DNA of 64,000 nt from Rubrivivax gelatinosus IL144 (GTDB taxonomy: Bacteria; Pseudomonadota; Gammaproteobacteria; Burkholderiales; Burkholderiaceae_C). The position numbers and the translations under genes were made by a program. The stretch spans positions 4,588,001 through 4,652,000 of the forward strand of contig NC_017075.1 of the NCBI RefSeq assembly GCF_000284255.1, written 5' to 3'. This document shows, one piece after another, positions 23,225 through 41,520 of this stretch. The first letter of the stretch is position 1, and every line of letters starts with the position of its first letter. The notes beneath the pieces were generated by a model. It searched no databases. It was not told the DNA's origin and worked only from the letters and a program-made list of their open reading frames with translations.

Positions 23225-24532
23225 ATGTCCCACGAGAAGTTCGATGCCATCGTCGTCGGCGCCGGCCCGTCCGGCAACGCGGCCGCGCTGACGATGGCCA
23301 AGGCCGGGCTGAAGGTGCTGCAGATCGAGCGCGGCGAGTACCCCGGCAGCAAGAACGTGCAGGGCGCGATCCTCTACGCCGACGCGCTGGAGAAGCTGAT
23401 CCCCGACTTCCGCGACGACGCGCCGCTGGAGCGCCACATCATCGAGCAGCGCATGTGGGTGCTCGACGACAACAGCTTCGTCGGCAGCCACTACCGCAGC
23501 GACGACTACAACAAGCCGCCGTACAACCGCTACACGATCATCCGCGCCCAGTTCGACAAGTGGTTCAGCTCCAAGGTGCGCGAAGCCGGCGCGCTGGTGA
23601 TCTGCGAGACCACCGTCGAGGAACTGCTGATGGACGGCGACCGCTGCGTCGGCGTGCGCTGCGACCGCATCGGCGGCGAGGTGCATGCCGACGTCGTCGT
23701 GCTCGCCGACGGCGTCAACTCGCTGCTGGCGCGCAAGGCCGGATTCCACGGCGAGATCCAGGCCAGGAACGTCGCGCTGGCGGTCAAGGAGATCCTCTTC
23801 ATGCCCGAGGAGGTGATCCAGCAGCGCTTCAACGTCAAGGAGGAGGAAGGCGTCGTCATCGAGATGGTCGGCACCGTCACCGAAGGCATGGTCGGCACCG
23901 GCTTCCTCTACACGAACAAGGACTCGCTGACGATCGGCGTCGGCTGCCTGCTGTCGGACTTCAAGGGCAACGAGAAGCGCACCACGCCCTACGCGCTGCT
24001 GGACAAGCTGAAGAAGCACCCGAGCATCGCGCCGATGCTCGAAGGCGGCGAGATGAAGGAATACGCCGCGCACCTCATCCCTGAAGGCGGGCTGCGCGCC
24101 GTGCCGCAGCTCTACGGCAACGGCTGGCTCATCGTCGGCGACTCGGCCGGCTTCGTGAACGCCGTGCACCGCGAAGGCTCCAACCTGGCGATGACCAGCG
24201 GCCGCCTGGCCGGCGAGACGGTCGCCGCGGCCAAGGCCGCCGGCAAGGCGATGAACGCGGCCACGCTCGCGGCCTACAAGGCGGCGCTGGACGCCAGCTT
24301 CGTCATGAAGGACCTGAAGAAGTACAAGCACCTGCCCGAGGTGCTGGAGCGCAGCCCGCACTTCTTCGACACCTACCCCGCGCTGGTCAACCGCGCCGCC
24401 AAGACCTATTTCACGGTCGACGGCGTCGACAAGTCGACCAAGCAGCGCGAGATCCTGGGCAGCTTCAAGGCCGCCCGCCGCGTCACCGGGCTGTTCGGCG
24501 ACGCGTTCAAGCTGTGGAGGGCGATGCGATGA
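23225..24532 (+). CDS. fixC: FixC, flavoprotein quinone oxidoreductase
   Basis: 435 aa, ETF-ubiquinone-oxidoreductase family without its own Fe-S domain, which FixX supplies. The FAD site [15 protein letters not shown] lies near residue 11, and [20 protein letters not shown] binds flavin later. The start at 23225 ([12 protein letters not shown]) was chosen over a longer frame that overlaps fixB. Its TGA overlaps the fixX ATG (ATGA). Confidence 0.95.
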   Translation: MSHEKFDAIVVGAGPSGNAAALTMAKAGLKVLQIERGEYPGSKNVQGAILYADALEKLIPDFRDDAPLERHIIEQRMWVLDDNSFVGSHYRSDDYNKPPYNRYTIIRAQFDKWFSSKVREAGALVICETTVEELLMDGDRCVGVRCDRIGGEVHADVVVLADGVNSLLARKAGFHGEIQARNVALAVKEILFMPEEVIQQRFNVKEEEGVVIEMVGTVTEGMVGTGFLYTNKDSLTIGVGCLLSDFKGNEKRTTPYALLDKLKKHPSIAPMLEGGEMKEYAAHLIPEGGLRAVPQLYGNGWLIVGDSAGFVNAVHREGSNLAMTSGRLAGETVAAAKAAGKAMNAATLAAYKAALDASFVMKDLKKYKHLPEVLERSPHFFDTYPALVNRAAKTYFTVDGVDKSTKQREILGSFKAARRVTGLFGDAFKLWRAMR

Positions 24533-24828
24533 GCGCGACGGTCGTCAACGTCGAGGAGAAGCTGTTCCAGAACCGGTACAAGGTCGACCACGGCCGGCCG
24601 CACATCCGGATCAAGAAGCCCGAGGTCTGCGCCAACACCTGCCAGTCGCAGGCCTGCACCTACGTCTGCCCGGCCAGCTGCTACAAGGCCGAAGGCAACG
24701 GCACGGTGACGCTGATCACCGACGGCTGCCTGGAATGTGGCAGCTGCCGCGTGATCTGCACCGAGCACGCCAACGTCGAGTGGGACTGGCCGCGTGGCGG
24801 CTACGGCATCCTCTTCAAATTTGGATGA
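24529..24828 (+). CDS. fixX: FixX, ferredoxin-like partner of FixC
   Basis: 99 aa. Cysteine motifs are [15 protein letters not shown] and [11 protein letters not shown], as in the ETF-QO Fe-S domain. With FixC it hands electrons to quinone. The start at 24529 is fixed by the ATGA overlap with fixC. It is the last gene of the nifV operon; a palindrome-rich spacer follows. Confidence 0.95.
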   Translation: MSATVVNVEEKLFQNRYKVDHGRPHIRIKKPEVCANTCQSQACTYVCPASCYKAEGNGTVTLITDGCLECGSCRVICTEHANVEWDWPRGGYGILFKFG

Positions 24829-24996
24829 TTTCGCCCCCGGCCGCCTGGCGGCCGCCCCCCGAGGGGGCACCGGCCCCGACCGGGGGACCCGGATCGGGCC
24901 CGGCCCGCGCCGGCGACGCCGCTCCCCTGGTCGCCTGCGGCGACCTGTCCCCGAAGGGGTGGGTGCGCCGACGGTGACAGCAGAAAGACCCATGGC
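24829..24996. repeat. Palindrome-rich spacer after fixX
   Basis: 168 bp without a gene. It holds successive small palindromes: GGCCGCC..GGCGGCC, GCCCCCCGAGGGGGC, CCCCGACCGGGG and TCGCCTGCGGCGA. This looks like a REP/intergenic hairpin cluster that could cap the fixX transcript or block exonucleases. No promoter match was seen for the next gene. Confidence 0.55.
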
Positions 24997-25452
24997 ATGA
25001 ACGACGTCGAGAAATTCCTCGCCCACGCCGTCGCGCTGGAGCGCGACGCGGCCCGGCGCTACGAAGACCTGGCGGCTTCGATGGGCACCGACGGCAACGC
25101 CGAGTTGCGTGCCTTCTTCGCCCGCATGGCGCACTTCTCGCGCCTGCACCTGGCCGAGGCGCAGGCGCGCGCGGGCTGGCGCACGCTGCCCGAGCTGGCC
25201 GCCGACGAGTTCGAGTGGCCCGACGGCATCCCGCCGGAAACCGCCGACTGGGCCGGCGTCGACCCGATGATGGCCCCCGCCGACGCGCTGGCCCTGGCGC
25301 TGGACAGCGAGCGCCGCGGCCACGCCTTCTACGCGGCGATCGCGGCGATCAGCCCCGACCCCGAGGTGCGCGCACTGGCCGGCGAGTTCGCCGCCGAAGA
25401 AGCGCAGCACGTCGCCGAACTCGAGAAGCTCGCCGCTGCCGCCGCGCGCTGA
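24997..25452 (+). CDS. Erythrin/rubrerythrin-like ferritin-fold diiron protein
   Basis: 151 aa, four-helix ferritin-like. Probable diiron ligands are ALERDAARRYEDLA (first helix), HLAEAQ, DSERRGHAFY and EEAQHVAEL (EExxH). The C-terminal rubredoxin domain of true rubrerythrin is missing. Such proteins scavenge peroxide or oxygen, which would protect nitrogenase and suits the gap between fixX and nifA. Direct evidence for the function is lacking. Confidence 0.78.
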   Translation: MNDVEKFLAHAVALERDAARRYEDLAASMGTDGNAELRAFFARMAHFSRLHLAEAQARAGWRTLPELAADEFEWPDGIPPETADWAGVDPMMAPADALALALDSERRGHAFYAAIAAISPDPEVRALAGEFAAEEAQHVAELEKLAAAAAR

Positions 25453-25529
25453 GCCCCGCCCGCGCACGAGCCGCGGGCCATTTGCGTTGCATCAAGCGGC
25501 CGACGGCATCCCTCGCCTGTCGGCGCGAT

Positions 25530-25546
25530 TCGGCGTGCTTCTTGCA
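25530..25546 (+). promoter_or_regulatory. Possible sigma-54 promoter upstream of nifA
   Basis: TCGGCGTGCTTCTTGCA keeps GG-N10-GC and a perfect TTGCA -12 box, but the -24 box (CGGCGTG) is degenerate. No TGT-N10-ACA site was found nearby. It would begin transcription about 107 nt upstream of nifA. The rest of the 25453-25662 gap shows no gene. Confidence 0.4.
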
Positions 25547-25662
25547 CTGGCATGCTCGACCGGCGGCGGCATGGCGGGCAATGCCCGACAACGATGCGCC
25601 GGGCGCCCCGAGGTGGCCCGCCGCACCGCCTCGCCCCGCCCGTCAGACGCAGGAGGTGCGTG

Positions 25663-27447
<1,785 letters not shown>

Positions 27448-27526
27448 CCCCGCCGCCGCGCCCGCGCGGCGCGGCGACATCCGCAGCCCGCCCGCCACGG
27501 CCTGTGGGGGAATGGATTTCCCGCCT

Positions 27527-27589
27527 CTTGAAGCGCCGGAACCGGCCCCTATAATCAGTCTGCTAGCACTCGCCACGGGTGAGTGCTAA
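27527..27589 (+). promoter_or_regulatory. groESL promoter with CIRCE element
   Basis: TTGAAG (27528-27533) and TATAAT (27550-27555) are 16 nt apart, a sigma-70 promoter; the surrounding CTTGAAG and CCCCTATA also resemble sigma-32 boxes. Directly downstream, CTAGCACTC and GAGTGCTAA form the CIRCE inverted repeat with a 9-nt spacer (27563-27589), the HrcA operator. The operon is therefore heat-shock controlled by HrcA and perhaps also by RpoH. Confidence 0.92.
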
Positions 27590-27687
27590 CGACCGAGGCA
27601 GATTCGCTGCCCCCCGGTTGCCGCATGTCAGCGAGCGCTGCCTGCGCGGCGCTCCAGTGCCATAACGTGACTCCCAAGGAGATGTGA

Positions 27688-27978
27688 ATGAAGCTTCGTC
27701 CGCTGCACGATCGCGTGATCGTCAAGCGTCTCGAAAACGAGACCAAGACCGCCTCCGGCATCGTCATCCCCGACAACGCCGCCGAAAAGCCCGATCAGGG
27801 TGAAGTCCTGGCGGTCGGCCCGGGCAAGCGCAACGACAAGGGCGACTTCGTCGTGCTGAACGTCAAGGTCGGCGACCGCGTTCTGTTCGGCAAGTACAGC
27901 GGCCAGACCGTCAAGGTCGACGGCGACGAGCTGCTGGTGATGCGCGAAGAAGACCTCTTCGCCGTCGTCGAGAAGTAA
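27688..27978 (+). CDS. groES: Co-chaperonin GroES
   Basis: 96 aa, the heptameric lid of GroEL. It shows [29 protein letters not shown] and the C-terminal [18 protein letters not shown]. The ATG follows AAGGAGATGTGA. It starts the operon after CIRCE; groEL follows 33 nt later. Confidence 0.98.
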   Translation: MKLRPLHDRVIVKRLENETKTASGIVIPDNAAEKPDQGEVLAVGPGKRNDKGDFVVLNVKVGDRVLFGKYSGQTVKVDGDELLVMREEDLFAVVEK

Positions 27979-28008
27979 TCCCCCTCCCCCCAGAATTCGA
28001 AGAGGTAG

Positions 28009-29658
<1,650 letters not shown>

Positions 29659-29744
29659 TTCGGCGGCGCGGCGCCTCAGGGCGCCGCCTGCCGGACGGCT
29701 GCGCACGGGCTTCGGCCCGTGTGCACCTGCCCGCCAAACCCCAG

Positions 29745-29773
29745 CCCGTCTCCGCAAGGAGACGGGTTTTTTT
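29745..29773 (+). terminator. groESL terminator
   Basis: CCCGTCTCC and GGAGACGGG form a perfect 9-bp stem with a GCAA tetraloop, followed by seven T. Two weaker hairpins lie upstream at 29662-29688 and 29703-29722. Confidence 0.95.
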
Positions 29774-29844
29774 CATTTCTGACCGGAATCCGGCCGCTTA
29801 CCGGGCTTATTGCACACCCGACGCCGGCCGATAATCGCGAAGCG

Positions 29845-31428
29845 ATGTCGTTTCTCAAACCGCCAGCCGAGCTCCAGCAGTTCATCGACGATGAACTGCT
29901 GCGCATGCCGCTGGTCGTCGACCAGACGCTGGACGGCGCGATCGACCGCATGCGCCAGAGCCTGCCGACGCTGGCGCCGCAGCCGCGCGCGTCGACGGCC
30001 GACGTGCTGCAGGCGCTGGGCAACAACCGCGAGCACCTGACCGACTACTACCTGCGCTCGCTGAAGCGCCAGCTCGCCGATCGCGCGCAGGCCAACACCG
30101 GCGCGCCGGCCCTGCCGTCGACGCTGTCGCTGGTCGACGAGGACTCGGTGGCGATCGACGTCGAGCTGTCGCACGTCATCGAGCTGATCCGCAGCACCGC
30201 CGAGTACGAGCTGCGCGAGCTGCAGACCTTCACCGCGGCGCTGGTCGGCGATATGGATCTCGCGCACGACCACAACCCTTTCGGGCCGGCGCAGCACGCG
30301 CGGGCGCTGTGGGCGGCGGCGCAGGCGCTGCCGCTGTCGCGCGGCCATCAGCTGCTGTTCATGCGCAATGCCGCGCCGGCGCTGGCGGCCGCGCTGCGCC
30401 GCGCCTATGCCGCCTCGTCGTCGCGGCTGGAGAGCCTGGGCGTCACGCCGGCGGCCTACCGCACGATGATCCTGCCCTCGGGCGCGCGGCGCTCGCGCCG
30501 GCCCGAGATCAGCCTGGGCGCCGGCCTGGACCTGGTGCGCTCGGCGGTCGCGCCGGGCAACGAACTCGGTTTCGACGGCCCGGCGCTGGAACTCGAACCG
30601 GCCCTCGCCGCCCCGCCGGGCAGCCAGGACACGCCGGCGGGCGAACGCCGCGCCGTCGAGCTGCTGACCGGCCTCTTCGACGCGATGCTCGCCGACCGGC
30701 GGCTGGCGCAGGACATCGCGCTGATGCTGTCGCGCCTGCAGTCGGTCGCCACGCGGCTGGTGCTGCGCGAGCCGCGGGCGCTGGAGGACGAGACCCACGC
30801 GATGTGGCGCTTCGTCGACGCGCTGGCCCATCTGGGCGACGTGCTGCCGCCTCAGGGCAACCCGGAACGCACGCAGACGCTGCGCTTCGCGCAAGGCCTG
30901 GTCGAGCACCTGGCGGCCGAGCCGGCGCCGGCCGCACCGCTGTTCGACTGGGCGGCCGAGCGCCTGCAGCACCAGGCCCAGCACCGCTTCGCGCGCCGCT
31001 GCACCGACGCGGCGGCACAGATCGCCGAGCTGCAGCGCCTGGAGGAGCGGCTGTGCTCCTCGGCAGCGCCGCCGTCGACGATGGGCGGCGCGCTCGACAT
31101 CGCGCAGCTCGACACCGTGCCGGCCGACCTGATGCCGGCCGACGGGCCCGGCGAACCGCGCGACGCCCTGGCCTGGCTGCAGGCGCGGCGCCCCGCCGAC
31201 TGGGTGCACGTCTTCCTGCAGGGCCGCTGGGTCAAGGCGCAGGTGCTGTGGCCGGGCGAACTCGGCGAGCTGTGGCTGCTCGGCGACGCCGAGAGCCCCG
31301 AGACCTGGGCCGTGCGCCGGCGCGCGCTGCTGACGCTGCGCACCGAAGGCCTGCTCGCGACGCTGAAGCCGCGTTCGCTGGTGCGCTCCGCCGCCAAGCG
31401 CGTGATGCGGCGGTCCTTCCAGCTTTAA
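29845..31428 (+). CDS. DUF1631-like protein
   Basis: 527 aa, mostly helical, no TM and no signal peptide. DVELSHVIELIRSTAEYELRELQTFT and the C-terminal DWVHVFLQGRWVKAQVLWPGE...ALLTLRTEG look like DUF1631 proteins, which are known from betaproteobacteria and gammaproteobacteria and often act near c-di-GMP signalling. The start at 29845 (MSFLKPPAELQQ) begins plausible sequence; earlier codons cover the groEL terminator. Its stop overlaps the converging engB stop. Confidence 0.6.
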   Translation: MSFLKPPAELQQFIDDELLRMPLVVDQTLDGAIDRMRQSLPTLAPQPRASTADVLQALGNNREHLTDYYLRSLKRQLADRAQANTGAPALPSTLSLVDEDSVAIDVELSHVIELIRSTAEYELRELQTFTAALVGDMDLAHDHNPFGPAQHARALWAAAQALPLSRGHQLLFMRNAAPALAAALRRAYAASSSRLESLGVTPAAYRTMILPSGARRSRRPEISLGAGLDLVRSAVAPGNELGFDGPALELEPALAAPPGSQDTPAGERRAVELLTGLFDAMLADRRLAQDIALMLSRLQSVATRLVLREPRALEDETHAMWRFVDALAHLGDVLPPQGNPERTQTLRFAQGLVEHLAAEPAPAAPLFDWAAERLQHQAQHRFARRCTDAAAQIAELQRLEERLCSSAAPPSTMGGALDIAQLDTVPADLMPADGPGEPRDALAWLQARRPADWVHVFLQGRWVKAQVLWPGELGELWLLGDAESPETWAVRRRALLTLRTEGLLATLKPRSLVRSAAKRVMRRSFQL

Positions 31429-32108
31429 GCGGCCGCCGGCGCGATCCAGCCGCGCAGCGTCGCGGCCACGTCTTCCAGCCCGCGGCGCGACAGCGCCGAG
31501 AACAGCGCGACGCCGATCTCGGCGTTCTCCGTGGCGACCTCGCCCAGCACCTGCTGGGCGCCGGCCAGCGCCGCGTCGGCCTCGCGGCGGTTGAGCTTGT
31601 CGCACTTGGTCAGCACGGCCAGCAGCCGCACCTCGCCGGTGGCCACACGCGGCGCGATCAGCGCGAGCAGGCGACGGTCCAGGTCGGTGAAGCCCAGGCG
31701 CGAGTCGATCATCAGCACCACGCCGTGCAGCGCGCGCCGCAGTTCGAGGTACTGCGCCATCACCTCCTGCCAGCGCAGCTTGGCGCGGCGGTCCACGGCG
31801 GCGTAGCCGTAGCCCGGCAGGTCGGCGAACAGCGCGTCGGGCGCGTCCTTCGGGCCGACCTCGAAGAGGTTGATGTGCTGCGTGCGGCCCGGCGTGCGCG
31901 ACGCGAACGCCAGGCGCCGCTGCTGCGCCAGCGTGTTGATCGCGGTGGACTTGCCGGCGTTGCTGCGGCCGACGAAGGCGATTTCCGGCAATTCGCTCTG
32001 CGGGAGCTGGTCCATCCGGCTCGCCGTCGTGAGGAATCGCGCGGTGTGCGCCCAGGCCAGAGCACTCTTTTCAGCGTCGCTTGGCACATCTCGAAAGGTA
32101 GACGTCAT
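31425..32108 (-). CDS. engB: Ribosome biogenesis GTPase EngB (YihA/YsxC)
   Basis: 227 aa GTPase needed for 50S assembly. G1 GRSNAGKST, G3 DLPGYGYA and G4 TKCDKL are visible, with the EngB-typical FASRTPGRTQHINLF between them. The start at 32108 (MTSTFRDVPSD) was chosen; the longer frame overlaps the divergent cytochrome gene. It converges on the DUF1631-like gene with a 4-nt overlap. Confidence 0.96.
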   Translation of the reverse strand: MTSTFRDVPSDAEKSALAWAHTARFLTTASRMDQLPQSELPEIAFVGRSNAGKSTAINTLAQQRRLAFASRTPGRTQHINLFEVGPKDAPDALFADLPGYGYAAVDRRAKLRWQEVMAQYLELRRALHGVVLMIDSRLGFTDLDRRLLALIAPRVATGEVRLLAVLTKCDKLNRREADAALAGAQQVLGEVATENAEIGVALFSALSRRGLEDVAATLRGWIAPAAA

Positions 32109-32169
32109 GGGCCATTGTAAAATCCTGCGGTTTGACACCCGAACACCTGCCGACCGAGGCCCCCGCCGC

Positions 32170-32781
32170 ATGAAGTTCGCCGTCGCCCTGACCCTCGCCG
32201 CGCTCGCCGCCGGCCCCGCCTTCGCCCAGGAAGCGAAGCCCGCCAAGCCGGACCTGGCCAAGGGCCAGATCACGGCCGCCACCTGCCAGGCCTGCCACAC
32301 GGCCGACGGGTCGCGTGGTGTGCCGACCTACCCGATCCTGCAAGGCCAGCACGCGGCCTACATCGTCAAGCAGCTCACCGAGTTCAAGGCCGGCAAGCGC
32401 ATGAACCCCATCATGATGGGCATGGCCGCGCCGCTGAGCCCGGAAGACATGGTCAACGTCGCCGCGTTCTTCGCGTCGAAGGCGCCGGTCAAGGGCGAGT
32501 CGACCTCCAAGGAGACGCTGGCCCTGGGCCAATCGATCTTCCGCGGCGGCATCGCCTCGAAGAAGGTCCCGGCCTGCGCCGGCTGCCACAGCCCGAACGG
32601 CGCCGGCATCCCCGCGCAGTACCCGCGCCTGGGTGGCCAGCACGTCGAATACACGACGACGCAGCTGAACACCTTCCGCTCGGGCGAACGCGCCAACAGC
32701 ATCCAGATGACGGCCATCGCCGCCAAGCTGAGCGACGCCGAGATCAAGGCCGTGGCCGACTACATCGCCGGCCTGCACTGA
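32170..32781 (+). CDS. Dihaem cytochrome c4
   Basis: 203 aa, periplasmic, with a signal peptide [20 protein letters not shown]. Two haem sites are CQACH at about residue 39 and CAGCH at about 136, in two similar domains, each with a distal methionine region ([18 protein letters not shown]). Cytochrome c4 carries electrons from bc1 to terminal oxidases. It diverges from engB, and a strong terminator follows. Confidence 0.93.
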   Translation: MKFAVALTLAALAAGPAFAQEAKPAKPDLAKGQITAATCQACHTADGSRGVPTYPILQGQHAAYIVKQLTEFKAGKRMNPIMMGMAAPLSPEDMVNVAAFFASKAPVKGESTSKETLALGQSIFRGGIASKKVPACAGCHSPNGAGIPAQYPRLGGQHVEYTTTQLNTFRSGERANSIQMTAIAAKLSDAEIKAVADYIAGLH

Positions 32782-32802
32782 TCGCACACAGCGCATGCTC
32801 GA

Positions 32803-32828
32803 CGGGCCGGCTCATGCCGGCCCGTTTT
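32803..32828 (+). terminator. Terminator after cytochrome c4 gene
   Basis: CGGGCCGGC and GCCGGCCCG pair as a perfect 9-bp stem with a TCAT loop, followed by TTTTGTTT. Confidence 0.92.
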
Positions 32829-32935
32829 GTTTGGGGCGCCGCCATGCCCCACGGCGCACCTGTGATCTGCGCGCCCGGCCGACGCGCGGCGGCGCTTTGC
32901 GCTACCTTGCGCTGTCGTCTTCCACCGAGCCCTCA

Positions 32936-33907
<972 letters not shown>

Positions 33908-33911
33908 GCCC

Positions 33912-34534
33912 GTGGCCTCGGTCAACAAGCTGCTGGCCACGCCGGCGGCCAAGCCGATCGTCTTCGTGCTCGCGCTGCTGCCGGCGGCTTGGCTGGTCTG
34001 GGGCGCCGTCGCCAACACGCTGGGCGCCAACCCGGCCGAGGCGCTGATCCGCGCCACCGGCGACTGGACGCTGCGTTTCCTGTGCCTGACGCTGGCCGTG
34101 ACGCCGCTGCGCCAGATGACCGGCTGGCACGCGCTGGCGCGGCTGCGGCGCATGCTGGGCCTGTTCACCTTCTTCTACGGCGTCGTGCACTTCCTGTGCT
34201 TCGCCTGGCTGGACATGGGCTTCGACGTCGACGCCATCGTGCACGACATCGCCAAGCGCCCGTTCATCCTCGTCGGCACCGCAGCGCTGCTGACGATGCT
34301 GCCGCTGGCCGCGACCTCGTTCAACGCGGCGATCAAGGCCCTGGGCGCGCGGCGCTGGCAGGCGTTGCACCGCGCCGTCTACGCGACGGCCGGCCTCGCG
34401 CTGCTGCACTTCTTCTGGATGCGCTCGGGCAAACACGATTACGCCGAGGTCGCGGTCTATGCCGCGATCCTCGGCGTCCTGCTCGGCTGGCGCCTCTGGC
34501 GCCGGCTGCGGCCGGCGCCGCGCCCGGCGCTGCC

Positions 34535-34538
<4 letters not shown>
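33912..34538 (+). CDS. msrQ: MsrQ (YedZ), haem-binding membrane subunit
   Basis: 208 aa with GTG start, about six transmembrane segments and the ferric-reductase-like core [24 protein letters not shown]. Histidines that bind haem b are in GWHALA, VVHFL and [17 protein letters not shown]. It carries quinone electrons to MsrP. Its TAG overlaps the uvrA stop on the other strand. Confidence 0.94.
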
Positions 34539-40222
<5,684 letters not shown>

Positions 40223-40401
40223 CTTGGAGGGGCTCGGCGAATGGGCGAACCGGTCATTCTAGGAGCCGGCCGCGACGCCTGCCGGCGGTGGGGCAGGCGT
40301 CGCGAGTCCTCTCGCAGCGTGAACTCCTGGGCTGCCGCCGCCCCCCTAGAACGCAGGGTTCTGGCTATGCTCCCCGACTTCGCAGCCCCTGCCGCCCCGC
40401 C

Positions 40402-41514
40402 ATGCGTGACCTCCGGCGTATCGCCGCCGTCTTCTGCCTCGGCGTCCTGACGAGCCTCGCCGCCACGGCCCAGATCGTGATCGGCCAGACCACCGGGCTC
40501 AGCGGCCCGGCCGCGGCGGGCGCGGGCGAAAACGTCGCCGGCGCCAAGCTCTGGTTCGACTACGTCAACGCCACCGGCGGCATCGGCGGCAAGCGCCTCG
40601 AACTGGTGACGCTGGACGACCGCTTCGAGCCGGCGCGCGCCGCCGAGAACGCGCTGCGGCTGATCATGGTGCGCCAGGTGACGGCGCTGTTCATGAGCCG
40701 CGGCACGCCGCACACCGAGGCCTTCCGCCACATGCTGGCGCAGTACCAGGTGCCGCTGGTCGCGCCGGCGACCGGCGCGATGGTGCTGCATAAGCCGGTC
40801 GACCCCTGGGTCTTCAACCTGCGTGCGCCCTACCAGCGCGAAGCCGAGAAGCTGGTGCGCCACCTGGTGACGATCGGCATGTCGCGCATCGGCGTCGTGC
40901 ACGTCGACGACGCCTTCGGCAGCGACGCGATGGCCGGCGCGATGCGCGGCTTCGAACACGCCAAGCTGAAGCCGGTCTTCGTCGAGGCCTACCCGCGCGC
41001 CAAGCCGGCGTTCGGCGCCGCGGTGCAGAAGGCCAAGGCCGAGGACGCGCAGGCCGTCGTGATCATCGGCTCGGCCGACGCGGTGGCCGACGCCGCGCAC
41101 GCGCTGCGCGCCGCCGGCTCGCGCGCCCAGATCGGCACGCTGTCGAACAACGCCTCGGCCGGATTCATCAAGGAGATGGGCGAGGCCGCCGCGGGCACGA
41201 TCGTCATGCAGACCTTCCCCAGCGAGCGGGCGCTGTCCACGCCGCTGGTGCGCGAAGCCAGCGAGCTCGCACGCGCCGCCGGCATCGCCGAGCTGACGCC
41301 GGCGATGATCGAAGGCTTCGCCGGCGCCAAGGTGCTGGTCGAAGGCCTGCGCCGCGCCGGCGCCAACCCGACGCGCCAGTCGCTGCGCCAGGCGCTCGAA
41401 GGCCTGCAGCGTGTCGACCTCGGCGGGCTGGAGATCGGCTACGGCCCGAACGACCACTCGGGGCTGGACTACACCGAGCTGTCGATCATCAGCGACGGGC
41501 GTTTCCGCCGCTGA
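40402..41514 (+). CDS. ABC-type branched-chain amino acid-like binding protein (Peripla_BP_6)
   Basis: 370 aa with a signal peptide (RRIAAVFCLGVLTSLAATAQ). The mature part has IVIGQTTGLSGPAAAGAGENVAGAKLWFDYVNATGGI, typical of LivJ/LivK-class receptors. No permease or ATPase is adjacent, so it is an orphan receptor or serves a distant transporter. It starts in the 179-bp gap divergent from uvrA; the 3HB hydrolase converges on it 6 nt after its stop. Confidence 0.88.
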   Translation: MRDLRRIAAVFCLGVLTSLAATAQIVIGQTTGLSGPAAAGAGENVAGAKLWFDYVNATGGIGGKRLELVTLDDRFEPARAAENALRLIMVRQVTALFMSRGTPHTEAFRHMLAQYQVPLVAPATGAMVLHKPVDPWVFNLRAPYQREAEKLVRHLVTIGMSRIGVVHVDDAFGSDAMAGAMRGFEHAKLKPVFVEAYPRAKPAFGAAVQKAKAEDAQAVVIIGSADAVADAAHALRAAGSRAQIGTLSNNASAGFIKEMGEAAAGTIVMQTFPSERALSTPLVREASELARAAGIAELTPAMIEGFAGAKVLVEGLRRAGANPTRQSLRQALEGLQRVDLGGLEIGYGPNDHSGLDYTELSIISDGRFRR

Positions 41515-41520
41515 GCGGCC

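Noticed and set aside
29773..31605. 610-codon minus frame opposite the DUF1631-like gene
   Set aside because: Arg/Gln/Gly-rich composition without a domain; the plus strand reads as a normal protein with a clear start and family-like segments.
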